From NCBI GenBank assembly GCA_964651315.1, contig CAZYXO010000049.1, positions 1-8,458 on the forward strand: a DNA stretch of 8,458 bases, in the 5' to 3' direction. Under the pieces are notes generated by a model. That model was given only the letters and a program-made list of their open reading frames with translations, did no database searches and was not told the DNA's origin. The first letter of the stretch is position 1. The number at the start of each line of letters is the position of its first letter. The position numbers and the translations under genes were made by a program. Positions 1 through 4,984 of this stretch are shown piece after piece. The stretch is from CAZYXO01 sp964651315. Its GTDB lineage: Bacteria > Bacillota_I > Bacilli_A > RF39 > UBA660.

Positions 1-52
1 CATACATAATACAATAAATAAGAAAAAAAATCAATTCCAAACAATTGTTCTC

Positions 53-80
53 TTGTAGGGGGGGGTAATTTTTATATAAT
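53..80 (+). promoter_or_regulatory. Promoter with a G8 tract in its spacer (putative phase-variable promoter)
   Basis: A perfect -10 hexamer TATAAT lies at 75-80. The best -35 candidate is TTGTAG at 53-58 (3 of 6 consensus bases), which leaves a 16-bp spacer. Eight consecutive G (58-65) occupy the start of that spacer. The predicted transcription start is near 87, giving a leader of about 45 bases to the start codon at 132. The other recognisable -35/-10 pairs in this window all have 17-bp spacers, so one added G would bring this promoter to the local norm. The -10 is firm; the -35 is weak and is assigned mainly by position. Confidence 0.6.
58..65 (+). repeat. Homopolymeric G8 tract
   Basis: Eight uninterrupted G in strongly AT-rich DNA, upstream of a surface-protein gene. 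The next longest G runs I noticed are five bases, and the one at 3650-3654 belongs to a ribosome binding site. Poly-G/poly-C tracts of this length are classic slipped-strand mispairing sites. The tract is seen directly; its instability is inferred. Confidence 0.9.
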
Positions 81-100
81 ACTCTTAAGATTTAGAGAGT

Positions 101-109
101 TTATCCACA
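101..109 (+). promoter_or_regulatory. Perfect DnaA-box 9-mer in the leader of the surface-protein gene
   Basis: TTATCCACA matches the consensus DnaA box exactly. It lies inside the predicted untranslated leader, about 15 bases downstream of the predicted transcription start and just before the ribosome binding site. No second perfect box was seen in the window, so an origin is not supported. It could be a regulatory or titration site, or chance: the motif is AT-rich and only nine bases long. Confidence 0.35.
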
Positions 110-116
110 AGTCTTT

Positions 117-124
117 GAGGAGAG
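117..124 (+). promoter_or_regulatory. Ribosome binding site fixing the start at 132
   Basis: GAGGAGAG, with core AGGAG at 118-122, sits 9 bases before the ATG at 132. This is ideal spacing and supports that start. Confidence 0.8.
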
Positions 125-131
125 TATTTAT

Positions 132-1655
132 ATGAATAAGAAAACAAAAATAATAGCAATAATAGGAATTATTACAATACTTTTAACTATTGGAATAAGT
201 TATGCAATATATGTAGCAAGTGTAAGACAAATAAATCCTAATGAAGTATTAAGTAAATGTATAGGAATAACAAAGTCTAGTGAAACAAATGCCTTGAGTT
301 TACAAAATGCTATGCCAATGATTGATGAAGAAGGTTTAGAATTAACACCATATACATTAACAGTAACAAATACATGTAATAGTTCAACAAATTTTATAAT
401 TACAATGGATATGTTAAATATCGAAGGAAAAACAAGTAGTGATTATATCCCAACAAGTGTAGTAAAAGTAAGTGTAAATGGAATAATATCGATAATAGGA
501 GAAGGAGAAGAATATACAAGAATAGATAATTCCTATGAATCAAGAATAATATATTATGGAATATTTAATGGTTTAGAAACAAAAAAATTTAATATCAGAA
601 TGTGGTTAGATGAAAGAGCTACAGTAGAAGAAGCAGGAAATAAATATTTGAATACAATAGTAAGTGTATATTCAGGACAAGTACCAATGCCATTAGGAAA
701 TGAATATATTTTAGCAATGTGGAAAGACATGGGAATAAGTATTGATGAAGAAACAATACCAGATTTTTCAAAAATAGCAGATACGGAAGAAGGAGTGTTT
801 ACAGCAGAAGATGATTATGGAACAAGTTACTATGTAAGAGGTGCAGCAAATTATAACTTTGTTAAGTTTGGGAAAGATTCAAATGAAAATGACTTTTGGT
901 GGAGAATAATTAGAATAAATGGTGATGGAACTATCAGAATGATATATCAAGGAACAAGTTATAATGCAAGCGGTGACGCTTCATCAATAAATGAAACGCA
1001 ATATACTTTTTCTAAAAATGCACAATATAATGATAATATGTATGTAGGATATAAATACACAAATGGACAAAGGCAAGGATTAAGTGAAAACAGTAATGCT
1101 AAAGAAATATTAGAAAATTGGTATGAGATTAATTTAAAAGATAATTATGGAAAATATATAGTAGAACAAATTTTTTGTGGAGATAGAACAAGTTTAACAA
1201 ATCCAGTGGCATGGCCAATAATCACAAGTAGTGGTGGAGTGGGAACAGCAGTAAGTTTTTATGGTTCATTTACTAGGTTATTTAGTACTAGAACGCCAAT
1301 ATTTTATTGCCCAGAAGAACTTGATAAATATACTACGATTAATTCTAATAAAGGCAATAAATCACTTTTATATCCAATTGGATTAATCACGATTGATGAA
1401 GTTGCATATGCAGGTGGAGTGTCTGCTTTAGAAAATTTAGGATATTATTTATCAACTAATTCATTATTTTGGACAATGACTCCTGGGGAGTTTAATAGTA
1501 CTGGTAATGCATGTAATTGGGTAGTTTATCCAAATGGAGCATTTTATACTAATGGAGTAAATAATGTTAGAGTATTGAGACCAGTCATCAATATTTCTTC
1601 AAATACACCATTATCAGGCAATGGAACAACTACTAATCCATTTTATATTCCTTAA
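132..1655 (+). CDS. Membrane-anchored, probably surface-exposed protein with TasA/camelysin-like N-terminal part
   Basis: A 507-residue protein with a short Lys-rich N-terminus followed by a hydrophobic segment (about residues 7-29), i.e. an uncleaved anchor or SipW-type signal peptide, so the rest should lie outside the cell. Residues about 65-183 have the look of a camelysin/TasA-like beta domain: a threonine-rich strand ending in TVTNTC, then a YYGIF...GLETKKFNIRMWLDE stretch and an EEAGNKYLNTIVSVYSGQ ending. From about 215 on comes a second region with WWRIIRINGDGTIR (256-269), a WTMTP motif (447-451), and a final RPVINI strand (483-488) with a GNGTTTNPF tail. From memory, this resembles large surface-protein families of uncultured gut Firmicutes with DUF6273-like or C-type-lectin-like ends. 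No LPXTG sorting signal and no C-terminal membrane segment are visible. All 15 arginines use AGA or AGG, unlike aspS. Ligand and role are unknown. The gene is monocistronic and ends at a strong terminator. Confidence 0.85.
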   Translation: MNKKTKIIAIIGIITILLTIGISYAIYVASVRQINPNEVLSKCIGITKSSETNALSLQNAMPMIDEEGLELTPYTLTVTNTCNSSTNFIITMDMLNIEGKTSSDYIPTSVVKVSVNGIISIIGEGEEYTRIDNSYESRIIYYGIFNGLETKKFNIRMWLDERATVEEAGNKYLNTIVSVYSGQVPMPLGNEYILAMWKDMGISIDEETIPDFSKIADTEEGVFTAEDDYGTSYYVRGAANYNFVKFGKDSNENDFWWRIIRINGDGTIRMIYQGTSYNASGDASSINETQYTFSKNAQYNDNMYVGYKYTNGQRQGLSENSNAKEILENWYEINLKDNYGKYIVEQIFCGDRTSLTNPVAWPIITSSGGVGTAVSFYGSFTRLFSTRTPIFYCPEELDKYTTINSNKGNKSLLYPIGLITIDEVAYAGGVSALENLGYYLSTNSLFWTMTPGEFNSTGNACNWVVYPNGAFYTNGVNNVRVLRPVINISSNTPLSGNGTTTNPFYIP

Positions 1656-1664
1656 CAATTTATA

Positions 1665-1703
1665 AATATAAAAACGTAAAAATAAACTTTGCGTTTTTAT
1701 ATT
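1665..1703 (+). terminator. Strong hairpin terminator, potentially bidirectional
   Basis: A perfect 12-bp inverted repeat (1665-1676 with 1692-1703, arms AATATAAAAACG and CGTTTTTATATT) extends inward by a G-U pair and three A-U pairs to a 7-base loop at 1681-1687. The five T in the right arm and the matching A run in the left arm suit termination in either direction. It starts nine bases after the stop codon of the surface-protein gene. Confidence 0.75.
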
Positions 1704-1730
1704 GGAAAAAAGTAAATTATATTGTATAAT
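1702..1730 (+). promoter_or_regulatory. Housekeeping promoter of the kinase-like/Smr operon
   Basis: TTGGAA (1702-1707, 4 of 6 consensus), 17-bp spacer, TATAAT (1725-1730, perfect). The -35 overlaps the last two bases of the preceding terminator arm. The predicted start of transcription is near 1737, leaving a short leader with a GAGGGTG-type binding site (1745-1751) before the ATG at 1760. Confidence 0.75.
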
Positions 1731-1759
1731 TAAACTATTGAATAGAGGGTGTCACAAAT

Positions 1760-2716
1760 ATGGCAATATTATGCATTGGAGAAAGTAATTATACAATTAG
1801 TAGTAAAATAACTGAATTTCCAAAAGAAAATATCGTTAATTATGTAAATAATCGAACTGACTTTGGTGGTGGAATATCTGGAAATGTTGCATATCTCCTT
1901 GGAAAATGGGGAGTTGAAACATATATTGCATCTAGTTTAGGTGCAGATGACTATGGAAGTAAACTAAAAAAAGAATATGAAAGTATGCAAATAAAAACTG
2001 AATATTTAGAAACAAATTATGATATTCCAACAATTATGGCTGTTGAATTAATTGATGAAAAAACTAAAACATGTTCGGAAATAAATATAAGTAAAGCTCG
2101 TCAATTAATGAAAAAAGCAGATTTTAAAATAACACCAGATTTAATTTTTAGTGATGCTTATGATTATGGAGCAAGTTCTAAAGCCCTTAACTTAAATCCT
2201 AAAGTTTTAAGTGTTTTAGCAGTTACAAATGAAAATTCGGAAACAAGAGAACTTTGTAAACACTTTAACTATTTAATTTTTACATCATCAGTTGCTGAAT
2301 CAACTACTGGAATGAAAATAAATTTTGATGAGGTACAGAGTTTAGTAAGATTATATTCAGCATTAAAAGAAAAATATCCCAATGGTAATATAATAGTTAC
2401 TTTAGAAGAAAATGGTTGTTTATATTCAGTTAATAATGAAATAAAAATATTACCAAGTATAAAAGAAAAAATAGTATCTAAATCTAACTATATAAGTGTA
2501 TTTTGTGGATCTTTTCTATATAGTATTTTAAAAAAATATGATTTAGAAAAATCTTTAATATATGCTAATATTGCTACCTCAATATCTATGAGTTTAGAAG
2601 GAAGTAGAGTATCAACACCAACATTAAATGAAGTTATAAATATTTATAATGCAAAATATCCTGTTAAATCAACTCCAGAATCAACAGTGACGACTGATAC
2701 GATAGATAAATTATAA
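1760..2716 (+). CDS. PfkB/ribokinase-family protein with degenerate active site (probable pseudokinase)
   Basis: A 318-residue protein, the normal length for PfkB-type sugar or nucleoside kinases, and it keeps the family scaffold: an N-terminal strand MAILCIGE, the Gly-rich substrate segment DFGGGISGNVAYLLGKWG (34-51) followed by a GADDYG turn, a VTLEENGCLY strand (213-222), and a C-terminal GSRVSTPTLNEV (281-292) matching the usual end. The second PfkB signature, normally DTTGAGDxF with the catalytic Asp and the anion hole, reads SKSNYISVF at 240-248. The GAG becomes NYI and the catalytic Asp becomes Ser246. The usual Gly of the TLGxxG motif is Glu216. The scaffold is established by family resemblance; loss of phosphotransfer is inferred from the missing residues. 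It may bind a sugar or nucleoside as a sensor, or have another activity. Its stop overlaps the start of the Smr gene (TAATG), so the two are translationally coupled. Confidence 0.8.
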   Translation: MAILCIGESNYTISSKITEFPKENIVNYVNNRTDFGGGISGNVAYLLGKWGVETYIASSLGADDYGSKLKKEYESMQIKTEYLETNYDIPTIMAVELIDEKTKTCSEINISKARQLMKKADFKITPDLIFSDAYDYGASSKALNLNPKVLSVLAVTNENSETRELCKHFNYLIFTSSVAESTTGMKINFDEVQSLVRLYSALKEKYPNGNIIVTLEENGCLYSVNNEIKILPSIKEKIVSKSNYISVFCGSFLYSILKKYDLEKSLIYANIATSISMSLEGSRVSTPTLNEVINIYNAKYPVKSTPESTVTTDTIDKL

Positions 2717-2964
2717 TGTATAGAAATGTACCAGAACTAGATTTACATGGAGAAACAAGTATAACTGTTTTTGTACCACTTAAGGGTTTTATTTATGAAA
2801 ATTATTGCTTAAAAAATAAAGTGATAGCAGTAATTCATGGTCATAGTAGTTTTATTTTAAAAAATAAAATTCATGAAATCTTAAAGGAAGAAAACAAATA
2901 TGTAGATAAATATATGCTGGATATAGATAATTTAGGAAGAACATTAATATTTTTAAAGGAGTAA
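2716..2964 (+). CDS. Stand-alone small Smr-domain protein
   Basis: An 82-residue protein consisting of one Smr domain (the MutS2 C-terminal type) and nothing else. The diagnostic LDLHGE sits at residues 8-13, the second motif VIHGHSS at 39-45 (family form HGxG), and the closing strand NLGRTLIFL at 72-80. Smr domains bind nucleic acid and several are endonucleases; the first-motif Asp-Leu-His is intact here, while the usual Gly of HGxG is Ser44, so nuclease activity is uncertain. There is no Shine-Dalgarno sequence of its own. The ATG overlaps the upstream stop as TAATG, so translation should depend on re-initiation by ribosomes finishing the kinase-like gene. This suggests matched amounts of the two proteins. 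Confidence 0.85.
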   Translation: MYRNVPELDLHGETSITVFVPLKGFIYENYCLKNKVIAVIHGHSSFILKNKIHEILKEENKYVDKYMLDIDNLGRTLIFLKE

Positions 2965-2972
2965 AGGTTATA

Positions 2973-3554
2973 ATGAATGTCAAAAATAAAAAAAGACTTG
3001 TAATATTCTTGATTATAATTAGTTTTATTTTAATCGTTTATTGCTCTATTAAAATAGTTAAATCAATAAATAATTCTTTAAATGAAAATGATATTAAAAA
3101 GATTGTTTTTGTTGATTCAATATACAGAGATATAACAGATATTATTAATAAAGAAAGTTTTATATATGAAAATGAAAACAATTTACCAAAAATGTATAAA
3201 TTTAATGAATTATCATATTATAAAATAGAAAATATAGAAATAATTGATGAATTGTTTAATGAATTAGGTCGAGAATCTTTATTTAAAGAATTAAATATTA
3301 TAATGTTTGATGAAGATTATTATATTAAAGATTATAGTGAAGTATTTGATAATATTTATTCTGGTTATAAGATAAATAAAGTGGATTTAAAATTAAATTA
3401 TGAAGAATATAATATCAATGAATATTATTGTAATGGAACATTTAATTATGATGATTATAGTTGTGATGGAACTTTAAGTATTAAAAAATATCAATTAAAT
3501 TTGCGTAAAGAAAAAGATAAATGGTTAATAGATAAGTATGCATTAATTTCTTAA
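2973..3554 (+). CDS. Small membrane-anchored protein of unknown function
   Basis: A 193-residue protein with a Lys-rich N-terminus and one transmembrane helix (about residues 9-28), predicted N-in with a soluble domain of about 160 residues outside the membrane. That domain is rich in Tyr, Asn, Asp, Glu and Ile. Near the C-terminus are two similar segments, YCNGTFN (152-158) and SCDGTLS (163-169), whose two cysteines could form a disulfide. The last strand, KDKWLIDKY, is typical of small extracytoplasmic domains but identifies no family. The start is supported by AAAGGAG at 2955-2961, 11 bases upstream and overlapping the end of the Smr gene. It is the third gene of the operon, 8 bases after the Smr stop. 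No clear terminator follows. I do not recognise a family. Confidence 0.75.
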   Translation: MNVKNKKRLVIFLIIISFILIVYCSIKIVKSINNSLNENDIKKIVFVDSIYRDITDIINKESFIYENENNLPKMYKFNELSYYKIENIEIIDELFNELGRESLFKELNIIMFDEDYYIKDYSEVFDNIYSGYKINKVDLKLNYEEYNINEYYCNGTFNYDDYSCDGTLSIKKYQLNLRKEKDKWLIDKYALIS

Positions 3555-3596
3555 AAAAGCAAGATAAATTTCAAATTTTACATAAAGATGTACAAT

Positions 3597-3618
3597 CGTT
3601 TGACAAACGTTTACGTTT
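3597..3618 (+). promoter_or_regulatory. Possible operator: dyad and CGTTT repeats over the -35
   Basis: A perfect 5-bp dyad CGTTT-GAC-AAACG (3597-3609) is built around the -35 hexamer. It overlaps a second palindrome AAACGTTT (3605-3612), and CGTTT occurs three times (3597, 3608, 3614). Such symmetry on a very strong promoter suits a repressor site, but no regulator is visible nearby. Short AT-rich repeats can arise by chance. Confidence 0.4.
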
Positions 3619-3628
3619 ATGGTATAAT
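3600..3628 (+). promoter_or_regulatory. Perfect-consensus sigma-A promoter with extended -10
   Basis: TTGACA (3600-3605), exactly 17 bp, TATAAT (3623-3628), plus a TGG extended -10 at 3620-3622. This is the closest match to the ideal housekeeping promoter in the window and predicts strong transcription from about 3635 into the gene at 3663, unless repressed at the overlapping dyad. Confidence 0.9.
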
Positions 3629-3662
3629 TAACTCGTTAATGAAGAATTAGGGGGTTTTTATT

Positions 3663-4085
3663 ATGAAGGGATACGTTCTTGACTATGTCAATGAAAACGA
3701 ATATAAAAAACTAGAAAGATCATTAAAAAAATATAATATGCTTGCTTTTAAAAAGTTAAGTTTTGATTATTATCCTGCTATGCGTAATGGTAATTTTCTT
3801 GGGGAAAAGTTAAGTGTTAATAAAAAAGATAATACTGCAACTTATGAACTTAAATTACCAAGTGATAAGATGTTTGCTCAAATTCATGGTGATGTTAAAA
3901 TGGTTTATACTGTTTATGAAAATGAAAAAATCGTTATGTTAGAAACTATTAAACCAACGGATTTATTTTTAGAAGGTCATAAATCAGAATTAGCGACATA
4001 TAAAGGTGTAATGATTTCTAGGGAAAATGCAACAAAAGAAATGTTTAAAATTGATTTATTATCATTGTTAGAAGGAAAGAAGTAA
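3663..4085 (+). CDS. Unrecognised 140-residue cytoplasmic protein, probably highly expressed
   Basis: A 140-residue, Lys-rich protein without signal peptide or membrane segment. It opens with MKGYVLDYVNENEYKKLERS and has a central part that alternates strand-like segments (LSVNKK, ATYELKLP, VKMVYTVYEN, KIVMLETIKPTDLFLEG), suggesting a small beta-rich fold with flanking helices. The C-terminus is LLSLLEGKK. No catalytic motif is evident and I do not recognise the family. The start is fixed by AGGGGG (3649-3654), 8 bases before the ATG, and by the promoter just upstream. The gene is a single transcription unit with the best promoter in the window, so the protein is expected to be abundant or tightly controlled. 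A hairpin formed by its last codons and the following bases may terminate transcription. Confidence 0.8.
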   Translation: MKGYVLDYVNENEYKKLERSLKKYNMLAFKKLSFDYYPAMRNGNFLGEKLSVNKKDNTATYELKLPSDKMFAQIHGDVKMVYTVYENEKIVMLETIKPTDLFLEGHKSELATYKGVMISRENATKEMFKIDLLSLLEGKK

Positions 4086-4098
4086 TTTTTTCCTTTTT
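4072..4098 (+). terminator. Weak terminator hairpin spanning the stop codon
   Basis: AAGGAAA (4072-4078) pairs with TTTCCTT (4089-4095); the stem extends inward to a GTAA loop at 4082-4085 and a T run follows at 4094-4098. The left arm lies in the final codons (Gly-Lys-Lys) of the gene and the loop contains the stop. Stability is limited by only two G-C pairs. Confidence 0.5.
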
Positions 4099-4217
4099 AT
4101 TTATATATTAATTATTTTTCTAAATTTAAATTACAAAAAAAATATGAATAATTACTTAAAATCGAAGTTTATAGATAATATTTTTACAAAAAATGTCGTA
4201 AAATGGTTAAAAAGTAA

Positions 4218-4246
4218 TTGAAACTATGACTAACTTATGTTATCAT
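4218..4246 (+). promoter_or_regulatory. Promoter of the tRNA pair
   Basis: TTGAAA (4218-4223, 5 of 6), 17-bp spacer, TATCAT (4241-4246, 5 of 6) with an extended -10 TGT at 4238-4240. The predicted start near 4253 is only a few bases before the first tRNA, as expected for a tRNA unit. The AT-rich stretch 4099-4217 upstream shows no gene and only weak hairpins. Confidence 0.75.
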
Positions 4247-4258
4247 TTATTTTGTGAT

Positions 4259-4335
4259 GGACCCTTAGCTCAGTTGGTTAGAGCATTCGGCTCATAACCG
4301 AGCGGTCGTAGGTTCGAGTCCTACAGGGTCCACCA
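4259..4335 (+). tRNA. tRNA with CAT anticodon, probably tRNA-Ile2 (lysidine) rather than tRNA-Met
   Basis: A complete 77-base cloverleaf with encoded CCA: acceptor GGACCCT/AGGGTCC, D arm GCTC...GAGC, anticodon loop CTCATAA (anticodon CAT), T arm GTAGG/CCTAC, discriminator A. A G1-C72 pair and the absence of three G-C pairs in the anticodon stem exclude the initiator. C4-G69 and C5-G68 in the acceptor stem are the pairs associated with tilS-modified tRNA-Ile2. From memory, the D arm, variable loop and T arm match Bacillus subtilis tRNA-Ile2 closely, whereas Bacillus elongator tRNA-Met has a different stem set. With C34 changed to lysidine it would read AUA, a very common codon in these genes. 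The identity call is inference; the tRNA itself is certain. Confidence 0.95.
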
Positions 4336-4346
4336 TCTATTTTTTT

Positions 4347-4431
4347 GCAGGTATGGCGAAATTGGTAGACGCGCTAGACTTAGGATCTAGTGAAGCGATT
4401 CGTGGGGGTTCAAGTCCCTTTACCTGCACCA
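4347..4431 (+). tRNA. tRNA-Leu (TAG anticodon)
   Basis: An 85-base class II tRNA with acceptor GCAGGTA/TACCTGC, anticodon stem CTAGA/TCTAG around loop CTTAGGA (anticodon TAG, reading CUN), a short variable arm (about 4392-4404), T loop TTCAAGT, and encoded CCA. It starts 11 bases after the preceding tRNA and has no promoter of its own, so the two are cotranscribed. Confidence 0.97.
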
Positions 4432-4441
4432 AAAAATGATA

Positions 4442-4476
4442 AAAAAAGGCTGAAAATTTATTTTTTAGTCTTTTTT
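4442..4476 (+). terminator. Terminator of the tRNA unit
   Basis: A long hairpin: AAAAAAGGCT (4442-4451) pairs with AGTCTTTTTT (4467-4476) with one G-U pair, and the stem continues through GAAAA/TTTTT to a 5-base loop (4457-4461). The right arm ends in six T. It begins about ten bases after the tRNA-Leu CCA. Confidence 0.75.
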
Positions 4477-4506
4477 AAACTTTTATATATTTAAAAAAAC
4501 ATAATA

Positions 4507-4534
4507 TGTTATACTTTATTTAAACAAAGGAAGG
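4507..4534 (+). promoter_or_regulatory. Extended -10 promoter and ribosome binding site of the 131-residue gene
   Basis: TGT-TATACT (4507-4515) is an extended -10 with 5 of 6 hexamer matches. No convincing -35 sits at 17 bp. A strong ribosome binding site AAAGGAAGG (4526-4534) follows, 6 bases before the ATG at 4541. Transcription would start near 4522, so the leader is very short. Confidence 0.5.
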
Positions 4535-4540
4535 TAGAAA

Positions 4541-4936
4541 ATGTTTAATAGTCGAGATACATCTTTTGATTATAATTCAAAAATACAAAAAAAAGATGAT
4601 AATTCATATTATATTGGTAAAATTTTAGAAAATAAAGTAGACAATAATTTATTAGCAATGATAAGTGAAATTCAAATAATTCAAAATGAAATAATTTTTG
4701 TATTAGGGTTTGATCGAGATACTTATCATTTTGATGATGTAAAAATAGTAACAGAAAAAGAATTAATTGAAGAATGGCAAGAGCCAAATCCAGCAAAAAT
4801 TATTGTTTGGGGTAAAATATCAGAATCACAACCAATTTTAGGTTTATCTGAGTATATGAAAACGACATATGGATGTCTTAAAGTAACAGAAAAAGGAGTA
4901 CAACTTATAAAAGAAAGAAATAATTATAAAAAGTAA
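4541..4936 (+). CDS. Unrecognised 131-residue cytoplasmic protein
   Basis: A 131-residue soluble protein, Asn/Lys/Glu/Ile-rich, with no signal peptide, membrane helix or cysteine motif. The N-terminal 20 residues are polar and probably disordered. Residues about 23-72 look like alternating strands and a helix (YYIGKILENKV, LLAMISEIQIIQNEIIFVLGFD). A conserved-looking WQEPNPAKIIVWGKI segment (79-93) and a C-terminal TEKGVQLIKE helix follow. No family is recognised and I give no function. A good ribosome binding site and an extended -10 support expression. It sits between the tRNA terminator and aspS, which has its own promoter, and no terminator is visible after it. Confidence 0.7.
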   Translation: MFNSRDTSFDYNSKIQKKDDNSYYIGKILENKVDNNLLAMISEIQIIQNEIIFVLGFDRDTYHFDDVKIVTEKELIEEWQEPNPAKIIVWGKISESQPILGLSEYMKTTYGCLKVTEKGVQLIKERNNYKK

Positions 4937-4955
4937 TGTAAAACTAAATCTACAA

Positions 4956-4984
4956 TTGAATAGTATTAAAATCTAGTATATAAT
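4956..4984 (+). promoter_or_regulatory. Promoter of aspS
   Basis: TTGAAT (4956-4961, 4 of 6), 17-bp spacer, TATAAT (4979-4984, perfect). The predicted leader is about 20 bases, too short for a T-box riboswitch, so uncharged-tRNA control of the Bacillus type is absent. A ribosome binding site AAGGGAAG (4997-5004) lies 7 bases before the ATG at 5012. Confidence 0.75.

Noticed and set aside
81..100. Inverted repeat ACTCT/AGAGT around the predicted transcription start
   Set aside because: Only 5 bp plus a wobble pair with an 8-base loop; part of it is upstream of the transcription start, so not a leader hairpin. Operator role possible but unsupported.
101..109. Replication origin
   Set aside because: One DnaA box only, no box cluster, no dnaA or dnaN nearby.
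1440..1655. Diversity-generating retroelement variable region
   Set aside because: No reverse transcriptase, template repeat or accessory gene in the window, and no near-duplicate of this stretch is visible.
3027..3044. Lipoprotein signal at Cys24 of the 193-residue protein
   Set aside because: The residue before the Cys is Tyr, which does not fit a lipobox; the segment reads as a plain membrane helix.
3650..3654. G5 run as a second phase-variable tract
   Set aside because: It is the core of a normally spaced ribosome binding site and too short for frequent slippage.
4182..4203. Hairpin TTTTAC/GTAAAA in the gap before the tRNAs
   Set aside because: Six weak pairs with a 10-base loop in AT-rich DNA; not above chance and no T run at a useful position.
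4545..4796. Reverse-strand open frame of 83 codons
   Set aside because: Antisense to the 131-residue gene; Leu/Phe/Tyr-rich composition is what the reverse of an AT-rich Lys/Asn/Glu gene yields, and there is no ribosome binding site.
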